Position numbers and translations under genes: made by a program. A stretch of 64,000 nucleotides of DNA from Calliopsis andreniformis (Eukaryota > Arthropoda > Insecta > Hymenoptera > Andrenidae). The stretch spans positions 248,001 to 312,000 of the forward strand of contig NW_027480545.1 in NCBI RefSeq assembly GCF_051401765.1, read 5' to 3'. Numbering within the stretch: the first letter of the stretch is position 1; every line of letters starts with the position of its first letter. Below are positions 51,981 through 62,800 of the stretch, in pieces. Under the pieces are notes generated by a model, which was not told the DNA's origin, did not search any database, and worked only from the letters and a program-made list of their open reading frames with translations.

Positions 51981-54900
51981 CCTCAATACTCAATCCTCAA
52001 TATTCTACCCTCAATCCTCAGCATTCAAACTTCAATCCTCAATCCTCAATCCTCAATCCTCAATCCTCAATCCTTATTCCTCAGTCCTCAACCTTCAATC
52101 CTCAATACTCAATTTTCAATCCTCAATCCTCAATCCTCAATCCTCAATCCTCAATCCTAAATCCTCAATCATCAATCCTCAATCTTCAGTACTCAATCCT
52201 CAATCATCAATCCTCAATACCCAAACCTCAATCCTCATTCCTCAAACCTCAATCCTAAAACCTCAGTCCTCATCCTCAATTCTCAATCCTCAATCCTCAA
52301 GCCACAATCCTCAACCGTCAGTCCTCGTCCTCAATCCTCAATCCTCAATCCTCAATCCTCATTCCTCAAACCTCAATCCTCAATCGTCAATCCTTAATCC
52401 TCAATCTTCAATCCTCAATCAACAGTCCTCAATCTTCAATCCTCAATAATCAATTTTCAATCCTAGATCCTCAATCCCCAATCCTCAATCCTTAATCCTC
52501 TATCTTCAATCCTCAATACTCAATCTTCAATCCTCAGTCCTCAGTCCTCAATCCTCAATTCTGAATTCTCAATCCTGAATCCTCAATCTTCAACCCTCAG
52601 TCCTCAACAATCAGTTGTCAATTCTCAATCCTCAATAGAATATCATCAATTCACAGTTTTCAATACTCTATACTCAATCTGCAATCTTTAAATCTCTATC
52701 CACAAACACCAATTCTTATCACTCAACCCTCAACAATCAGTCTCCAGTCCTCAATTTTCAATCCTCAATCCTCAATCCTCAATCCTCAATCCTCAATCCT
52801 CAATCCTCAATCTTCAATCCTCAACACTCAATCATCAATCCTCAATCCTCAGCCCTCAACCCTCAAACCTCAAACCTCAACCCTCAGCCCTCATCCTCAA
52901 TCCTCGAACCTCAATCCTCAATCCTCAATCTTCAATCCTCAATACTCAATCCCCAATCCTCAATCCTCAATCCTCAATCCTCAATCTTCAGTCCTCAAAC
53001 CTCAATTCTGAACCCTCAACCCTGAATCCTCAATCTTCAGCCCTCAGTCCTAAACAATCAGTTGTCAATCCTCAATCCTCAATAGAATATCCTCAATTCG
53101 CAGGTTTCGATACTCAATACTCAATCTGCAATCTTCAAATCTCTATCCACAAATATCAATCCTCATCACTCAACGCTCAACACTCAGTCCCCAATCCTCA
53201 ATCTTCAATTCTCAATCCTCAATACTCAATCCTCAATCCTCAATCCTCAATCCTCAACCTTCAATCCTCAAAACTCAATCTTCAATACTCAATCCTCAAT
53301 CCTCGATCCTCAATCCTCAATCCTCAATCGTCAATCTCCAATCCTGAATACTCAATCTTCAATCCTCAATCCTCAATCGCCCATCCTCAATCCTCATTCT
53401 TCAATCCTCAATACCCTATCCTCAATCTTCAATCCTCAATCCTCAATCCTCAATTCTCAATCCTCAATCCTCAGTCCTGAGTCCTCAAACCTCAATCTTC
53501 AACCCTCAGCCCTCATCCTCAATCCTCAATCCTCAATCCTCAATCCTGAACCCTCAATCTTCAATCCTCAATACTCAATCTTCAATCTTCAATCCTCAGT
53601 CCTCAAACCACAATTCTGAATCCTCAATCCTGAATCCTCAATCTTCAGCCCTCAGTCCTCAACAATCAGTTGTCAATCCTCAATCCCCAATAGAATATCC
53701 TCTGTTCACAGTATTAAATACTCAATACTCAATCTGCAATCTTCAAATCTCTATCCACAAACATCAATTCTCATCACTCAACCCTCAACACTCAGTCCTC
53801 AATGTTCAATCCTCAATACCCAATCATTAATACTCAATCCTCAATCCTCAATCTTCAATCGTCAGTCCCCAATCCTCAATCTTCAATCGTCAACCCTCAA
53901 TCCTCAATCCTCAATCCTCAATCCTCAACCTTCGATCCTCAATACTCAATCTTCAATCCTCAAACCTCAATCCTCAATCCTCAATCTTCAATCCTCAATC
54001 CTCAATCCTCAATCCTCAATGCCCATTCTTCAATCTTCAATACCCAAGCCTCAATCTTCAATCCTCAATCCTCAATCCTCAACTCTCAATCCACAATCTT
54101 CAATCCTCAGACCACAGACATCAATACTCAACCCTCAGTCCTCGTCCTCAATCCACAACCCTCAATCCTCAATCATCAATCTTCAATCATCAATATTCAA
54201 TCTTCAGTCCTCAATCCTCAATCCTCAATCCTCAATGTTCAATCCGCAATGCTCAATCCTCAATCTTCAATCCTCAATCCTCAATGCTCAATCCTCAATC
54301 CTCAATCCTCAATCCTCTATCCTCAATCCTCAGTCTTCAAACCTCAATCCTGGATCCTCAATCCTGAATCCTCAATCTTCAGACCTCAGTCCTCAACAAT
54401 CAGTTGTCAATTCTCAATCCTCAATAGAATATCATCAATTCACAGATTTCAATACACAATACTCAATCTGCAATCTTTAAATCTCTATCCACAAACACCA
54501 ATTCTCATCACTCAACCCTCAACACTCAGTCCCCAGTCCTCAATTTTCAATCCTCAATCCTCAATCCTCAATCCTCAATCCTCAATCCTCAATCCTCAAT
54601 CTTCAATCCTCAATACTCAATCATCAATCCTCAATCCGCAGTCCTCAATCCTCAAACCTCAATCCTCAACCCTCAGCCCTCATTCTCAATCCTCGATCCT
54701 CAATACTCAATCCTCAATCGTCAATCCTCAATACTCAATCTTCAGTCCTCAATCCTCGATCCTCAATCCTCAATCCCCAATCCTCAATCCTCAATCCTCA
54801 GTCCTCAAACCACAATCCTGAATCCTCAATCCTGAATCCTCAATCTTCAGCCCTCAGGCCTCAACAATCAGTTGTTAATCCTCAATCCTCAATAGAATAT

Positions 54901-55426
54901 CCTCAATTCACAGGTTTCAATACTCAATACTCAATCTGCAATCTTCAAATCTCTATCCACAAACATCAATCCTCATCACTCAACCCTCAACACTCAGTCC
55001 CCAATCCTCAATCTTCAATTCTCAATCCCCAATCCTCAATCCTCAATCCTCAATCCTCAATCGTCAATCTTCAGTCCTCAATACTCAGTCATCAATCCTC
55101 AATCCTCAGACCTCAATCCTCAAACCTCAATCCTCAACCCCCAGCCCTCATTCTGAATCCTCGATCCTCAATACTCAATCCTCAATCTTCAATCCTCAAT
55201 ACTCAATCTTCAATCCTCAATCCTCAATCCTCAATTCACAATCCTCAGTCCTCAATCCTCAGTCATCAATACTCAATCTTCAGTACTCAATCCTCAAACC
55301 TCAATCCTCAATCCTCAATCCTCAACCCCCAATCCTCATTCCTCAAACCTCAACGCTCAGCCCTCAGTCCTCATCCTCAGTTCTCAATGCTCAATCCTCA
55401 GGCCTCACTCCTAAATCCTCAATCCT
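50288..55426 (+). repeat. Second version, part 2: near-complete copy of 39,910-45,055
   Basis: After the abridged pass the array returns to the equivalent of 39,910 and runs to 45,055. Offsets are 10,378, then 10,636 after a gain of about 258 bp near 50,975, then 10,371 after a loss of about 265 bp near 52,216. The gained segment carries the B element at 51,092. The sequences encoding long repeat frames at 43,431 and 53,802 are nearly identical. Confidence 0.87.
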
Positions 55427-55750
55427 CATTCTTCAATCCTCAATACCCAATCCTCAATCTTCAATCCTCAATCCTCAATCCTCAATCCTCAATCCTCAAT
55501 CCTCAATCCTCAGTCCTCAAACGTCAATATTCAACCCTCAGTCCTGGTCCCCAACCCACAACCCTCAATCCTCAATACTCAATCTTCAATCATCAATATA
55601 CAATCTTCAGTCCTCAATCCTCAATCCTCAATCCTCAATCCACAATGTTCAATTCTCAATACCCAATCCTCAATCTTAAATCCTCAATCCTCAATCCTCA
55701 ATCCTCAATCCTCAATCCTCAAGCCTCAATCCTCTGTCCTCAAACCACAA
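54860..55750 (+). repeat. Block R-dup4, copy 1
   Basis: Matches about 57,268-58,165 at offset 2,408, later 2,415 (one heptamer more). Markers are the A core at 54,893 and 57,301, TTCTCAATGCTCAATCC at 55,381 and 57,789, and AAGCCTCAATCC at 55,721 and 58,136. Confidence 0.84.
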
Positions 55751-56699
55751 TCCTGAATCCTCAATCCTGAATCCTCAGTCCTGAATCCTCAATCCTCAGT
55801 CCTCAATCCTCAATCCTCAATATTCGACCCGCAATACCCAATCCTCAATCTTCAATCCTCAATCCTCAATCCTCAATCCTCAATTCTCAATCCTCAATCC
55901 TCTGTCCTCAAACCACAATCCTGAATCCTCAATCCTGAATCCACAATCTTCAGCCCTCAGTCCTCAACAATCAGCTGTCAATCCTCCATCCTCAATAGAA
56001 TATCCTCAGTTCAGAGTTTTCCATACGCAATACTCAATCTGCAATCTTCAAATCTCTATCCGCAAACATCAATTCTCATCACTCAGCCCTCAACACTCAG
56101 TCCCCAATCCTCAATCTTCAATCCTCAATCCTCAATCCTCAATCCTCAATCCACAATCTTCAATCCTCAATACTCAATCTTCAATCCTCAATCCTCAATC
56201 GTCAGTCCTCATTCCTCAAACCTCAACCCTCAGCCCTCAGTCCTCATCCTCAGTTCTCAATTCTCAATCCTCAGGCCTCAATCCTCAATCCTCAATTCTC
56301 ATTCTTCAATCCTCAATACCCAATCCTCAATCCTCAATCCTCAATCCTCAATGTTCAATCCTCAATACCCAATCCTCAATCTTCAATCCTCAATCCTCAA
56401 TTCTCAATCCTCAATCCTCAATCCTCAATCCTCAGTCCTCAAACCAGAATCCTGAATCCTCAATCCTGAAACCTCAATCTTCAGCCCTCAGTCCTCAACA
56501 ATCAGTTGTCAATCCTCAATCCTCAATAGAACATCGTCAGTTCAGAGTTTTCCATACGCAATTGTCAATCTGCAATCTTCATATCTCTATCCACAAACAT
56601 CAATTCTCACCACTCAACCCTGAACACACAGTCCCCAATCCTCAATCTTCAATCCTCAATCCTCAATCTTCAATCCTCAATACTCACTCTTCAATCCTC

Positions 56700-57290
56700 A
56701 ATCCTCAATCCACATCCTTCAATCATCAATATTCAATCTTCAATCCTCAATCATCAATCCTCAACCCTCAATCCTCAATCCTCAATCCTCAATCCTCAAT
56801 GTTCAATCCTCAATACCCAATCTTCAATCTTCAATCCTCAATGCTCAATCTTCAATCCTCAATCCTCAATCCTCAATCCTCAATCCTCAATCCTCATTCT
56901 TCAATCCTCAACCCTCAGCCCTCATCCTCAAACCTCAGTCCACATCCTCAATTCTCAATCCTCAATCCTCAAGCCACAATCCTCAAGCGTCAGTCCTCGT
57001 CCACAAGCCTCAATCCTCAATCCTCAATCCTCATTCCTCAAACCTCAATCCTCAATCCTCAATCCTTAATCCTCAATCTTCAATCCTCAATCAACAGTCC
57101 TCAATCTTCAATCCTCAATGCTGAATACTCAATCCTCAATCCTCAGTCCTCAATCCTCAATCCTCAATCCTCAATCCTCAATCCTCAATCCTCAATCCTC
57201 AATCCTCAGTCCTCAAACCTCAATTCTGAATCCTCAACCCTGAATCCTCAATCTTCAGCCCTCAGTCCTCAACAATCAGTTGTCAATCCT
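56700..57290 (+). repeat. Block R-dup5, copy 1
   Basis: Matches about 59,192-59,782 at offset 2,492. Markers are CACATCC (56,711 and 59,203) and GTTCAATCCTCAATACCC (56,801 and 59,293). Confidence 0.82.
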
Positions 57291-58165
57291 CAATCCTCAA
57301 TAGAATATCCTCAATTCACAGGTTTCAATACTCAATACTCAATCTGCAATCTTCAAATCTCTATCCACAAACATCAATCCTCATCACTCAACCCTCAACA
57401 CTCAGTCCCCAATCCTCAATCTTCAATTCTCAATCCTCAATCCTCAATCCTCAATCCTCAATCCTCAATCGTCAATCTTCAATCCTCAATACTCAGTCAT
57501 CAATCCTCAATCCTCAGACCTCAATCCTCAAACCTCAATCCTCAACCCCCAGCCCTCATTCTGAATCCTCGATCCTCAATACTCAATCCTCAACCTTCAA
57601 TCCTCAATACTCAATCTTCAATCCTCAATCCTCAATCCTCAATTCACAATCCTCAATCCTCAATCCTCAGTCATCAATACTCAAACTTCAGTACTCAATC
57701 CTCAAACCTCAATCCTCAATCCTCAATCCTCAACCCCCAATCCTCATTCCTCAAACCGCAACCCTCAGCCCTCAGTCCTCATCCTCAGTTCTCAATGCTC
57801 AATCCTCAGGCCTCACTCCTAAATCCTCAATCCTCATTCTTCAATCCTCAATACCCAATCCTCAATCTTCAATCCTCAATCCTCAATCCTCAATCCTCAA
57901 TCCTCAATCCTCAATCCTCAATCCTCAGTCCTCAAACGTCAATATTCAACCCTCAGTCCTGGTCCCCAACCCACAACCCTCAATCCTCAATACTCAATCT
58001 TCAATCATCAATATTCATTCTTCAGTCCTCAACCCTCAATCCTCAATCCTCAATCCTCAATGTTCAATTCTCAATACCCAATCCTCAATCCTAAATCCTC
58101 AATCCTCAATCCTCAATCCTCAATCCTCAATCCTCAAGCCTCAATCCTCTGTCCTCAAACCACAA
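57268..58165 (+). repeat. Block R-dup4, copy 2
   Basis: Counterpart of 54,860-55,750. It overlaps the block shared with 19,740 and 59,498, so this stretch is a junction of at least two duplication histories. Confidence 0.83.
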
Positions 58166-59191
58166 TCCTGAATCCTCAATCCTGAATCCTCAATCTTCAG
58201 CCCTCAGTCCTCAACAATCAGTTGTCAATACTCAATCCCCAATAGAATATCCTCAATTCACAGTTTTCAATACTCAATACCCAATCTGCAATCTTCAAAT
58301 CTCTATCCACAAACATCAATTCTCATCACTCAACCCTCAACACTCAGTCCACAATGTTCAATCCTGAATCCTCAATTCTCAATCTTCAATCCTCAATACT
58401 CAATCATTAATCCTCAATCCTCAATCCTCAATCTTCAATCCTCAATCCCCAATACTCAATCCTCAATCCTCAATCCTCAGTCCTCAATCATCAATCCTCA
58501 ATCTTCAATACTCAATCCTCAATCCTCAATCCTCAATCCTCAATCCTCAATCATCAATCCTCAATCCTCAATCCTCAATGCTCAACCTTTAATCCTCAAT
58601 CCTCAATCCTCAATCTTCAAGCCTCAATACTCGATCCTCAATCCTCAGTGCTCATTCTTCAATCCTCAATAACCAATCCTCAATCTTCAATCCTCAATCC
58701 TCAATCCTCAATTCTCAATCCTCTATCCTCAATCCTCAGACCTCAAACATCAATACTCAACCCTCAGACCTCGTCCTGAATCCACAACCCTCAATCTTCA
58801 ATCCTCAATCCTCAACCCTCAATGATCAATATTCAATCTTCAATCCTCAATCCTCAATCCTCAATCCTCAATTCTCAATCCTCAATGTTCAATCCTCAAT
58901 ACCCAATCTTCAATCTTCAATCCTCGATCCTCAATCCTCAATCCCCAATCCTCAATCCTCAATCCACAGTCCTCAAACCACAGTCCTGAATCCTCAATCC
59001 TGAATCCTCAATCTTCAGACCTCAGTCCTCAACAATCAGCTGTCAATCCTCAATCCTCACTAGAATATCCTCAGTTCAGAGTTTTCCATACGCAATACTC
59101 AATCTGCAATCTTCATATCTCTATCCACAAACATCAATTCTCACCACTCAACGCTGAACACACAGTCCCCAATCCTCAATCTTCAATCCTC

Positions 59192-59782
59192 AATCCTCAA
59201 TCCACATCCTCCAATCATCAATATTCAATCTTCAATCCTCAATCATCAATCCTCAACCCTCAATCCTCAATCCTCAATCCTCAATCCTCAATGTTCAATC
59301 CTCAATACCCAATCTTCAATCTTCAATCCTCAATGCTCAATCTTCAATCCTCAATCCTCAATCCTCAATCCTCAATCCTCAATCCTCATTCTTCAATCCT
59401 CAACCCTCAGCCCTCATCCTCAAACCTCAGTCCACATCCTCAATTCTCAATCCTCAATCCTCAAGCCACAATCCTCAACCGTCAGTCCTCGTCCACAATC
59501 CTCAATCCTCAATCCTCAATCCTCATTCCTCAAACCTCAATCCTCAATCCTCAATCCTTAATCCTCAATCTTCAATCCTCAATCAACAGTCCTCAATCTT
59601 CAATCCCCAATGCTCAATACTCAATCCTCAATCCTCAGTCCTCAATCCTCAATCCTCAATCCTCAATCCTCAATCCTCAATCCTCAATCCTCAATCCTCA
59701 GTCCTCAAACCTCAATTCTGAATCCTCAACCCTGAATCCTCAATCTTCAGCCCTCAGTCCTCAACAATCAGTTGTCAATTCT
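59192..59782 (+). repeat. Block R-dup5, copy 2
   Basis: Counterpart of 56,700-57,290. It ends just before the A core at 59,793, where this copy takes the TATCATCAATTC subtype while 57,301 is the TATCCTCAATTC subtype. The switch inside the A element points to an exchange there. Confidence 0.81.
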
Positions 59783-59849
59783 CAATCCTCAATAGAATAT
59801 CATCAATTCACAGTTTTCAATACTCAATACTCAACCTGCAATCTTTAAA

Positions 59850-62800
59850 TCTCCATCCACAAACACCAATCCTTATCACTCAACCCTCAACACTCAGTCC
59901 CCAGTCCTCAATTTTCAATCCTCAATCCTCAATCCTCAATCCTCAATCCTCAATCCTCAATCCTCAATCTTCAATCCTCAATACTCAATCATCAATCCTC
60001 AATCCTCAGCCCTCAATCCTCAAACCTCAATCCTCAACCCTCAGCCCTCATCCTCAATCGTCGATCCTCAATCCTCAATCCTCAATCTTCAATCATCAAT
60101 ACTCAATCCTCAATCCTCAATCCTCAATCCTCAATCCTCAGTCCTCAAACCTGAATTCTGAATCCTCAACCCTGAATCCTCAATCTTCAGCCCTCAGTCC
60201 TCAACAATCAGTTGTCAATCCTCAATCCTCAATAGAATATCCTCAATTCACAGGTTTCAATACTCAATACTCAATCTGAAATCTTCAAATCTCTATCCAC
60301 AAACATCAATCCTCATCACTCAACCCTCAACACTCAGTTCCCAATCCTCAATCTTCAATTCTCAATCCTCAATCCTCAATCCTCAATCCTCAATCAGCAA
60401 TCCTCAATCTTCAATCCTCAATACTCAATCTTCAATCCTCAATCCTCAATCCTCGATCCTCAATCCTCAATCCTCAATCGTCAATCTCCAATCCTGAATA
60501 CTCAATCATCAATCCTCAATCCTCAATCGCCCATCCTCAATCCTCATTCTTCAATCCTCAATACCCTATCCTCAATCTTCAATCCTCAATCCTCAATCCT
60601 CAATTCTCAATTCTCAATCCTCAGTCCTGAGTCCTCAAAGCTCAATCTTCAACCCTCAGCCCTCATCCTCAATCCTCAATCCTCAATCCCCAATCCTCAA
60701 CCCTCAATCTTCAATCCTCAATACTCAATCTTCAATCCTCAGTCCTCAAACCACAATTCTGAATCCTCAATCCTGTATCCTCAATCTTCAGCCCTCAGTC
60801 CTCAACAATCTGTTTTCAATCCTCAATCCCCAATAGAATATCCTCAATTCACAGTATTCAATACTCAATACTCAATCTGCAATCTTCAAATCTCTATCCA
60901 CACACATCAATTCTCATCACTCAACCCTCAACACTCAGTCCTCAATGTTCAATCCTCAATACTCAATCATTAATCCTCAATCCTCAATCCTCAACCTTAA
61001 ATCCTCAATCCCCAATACTCAATCCTCAATCCTCAATCCTCAATCCTCAATCATCAATCCTCAATCTTCAATACTCAGTCCTCAATCCTCAATCCTCAAT
61101 CCTCAATCCTCAATCATCAATCCTCAATCTTCAATCCTCAATGCTCAACCTTTAATCCTCAATCCTCAATACTCAATCTTCAATCCTCAGTCCTCAATCC
61201 TCAATCCTAAATCTTCAATCCTCAATCTTCAATCCTCAATACCCAATCCTCAATCTTAAATCCTCAATCCTCAATCCTCAATCCTCAATCCTCAATCCTC
61301 AATCCTCAAGCCTCAATCCTCTGTCCTCAAACCACAATCCTGAATCCTCAATCCTGAATCCTCAACCCTGAATCCTCAATCCTCAATCCTCAATCCTCAA
61401 TCCTCAATATTCAATCCGCAATACCCAATCCTCAATCTTCAATCCTCAATCCTCAATCCTCAATGCTCAATTCTCAATGCTCAATCCTCTGTCCTCAAAC
61501 CACAATCCTGAATCCTCAATTCTGAATCCTCAATCTTCAGCCCTCAGTCCTCAACAATCAGTTGTCAATCCTCAATCCTCAATCCTCAATCCTCAATCCT
61601 CAATCCCAAATCCTCAATCCTCAATCTTCAATCCTCAATACTCAATCTTCAATCCTCAGTCCTCAATCCTCAATCCTCAATCCTCATTCTTCAATCCTCA
61701 ACACGAAATCCTCAATCTTCAATCCTCCATCCTCAATCCTCTATTCTCGATCCTCAATCATCAATCCTCAGACCTCAAACATCAATACTCAACCCTCAGA
61801 CCTCGTCCTCAATCCACAACACTCAATCCTCAATCCTCAATCTTCAATCATCAATTTTCAATCTTCAATCCTCAATCCTCAATCCTCAGTCCTCAATCCT
61901 CAATCCTGAATCCTCAGTCATCAATTCACAATCTTCAGTACTCAATCCTCAATCCTCAATCCTCAATCCTCAATCTTCAATCCTCAATACTGAATCTTCA
62001 ATCCTCAATCCTCAATCCTCAATCCTCAATCCTCAATCCCCAATCCTCAGTCCTCAAACCTCAATTCTGAATCCTCAATCCTGAATCCTCAATCTTCAGC
62101 CCTCATTCCTCAACAATCAGTTGTCAATCCTCAATCCTCAATAGAATATCCTCAATTCACAGGTTTCAGTACTCAATACTGAATCTGCAATCTTCGAATA
62201 TCTATCCACAAACATCAATCCTCATCACTCAACCCTCAACACTCAGTCCCCAATCCTCAATCTTCAATTCTCAATCCTCAATCCTCAATCGTCAATGCTC
62301 AATCCTCAATCTTCAATCCTCAATACTCAATCTTCAATCCTCAATCCTCAATCCTCGATCCTCAATCCTCAATCTCCAATCCTGAGTACTCAATCTTCAA
62401 TCCTCAATCCTCAATCGCCCATCCTCCATCCTCATTCATCAATCCTCAATACCCTATCCTCAATCTTCAATCCTCAATACTCAATCCTCAATTCTCAAAC
62501 CTCAATCCTCAGTCCTGAGTCCTCACACCTCAATCTTCAACCCTCAGCCCTCAACCTCAATCCTCAATCCTCAACACTCAATACGTCAATCTTCAATCTT
62601 CAATCCTCAGTCCTCAAACCACAATTCTGAATCCTCAATCCTGAATCCTCAATCTTCAGCCCTCAGTACTCAACAATCAGTTGTTAATCCTCAATCCCCA
62701 ATAGAATATCCTCAATTCACAGTTTTCAATACTCAATACCCAATCTGCAATCTTCAAATCTCTATCCACAAACATCAATTCTCATCACTCAGCCCTCAAC

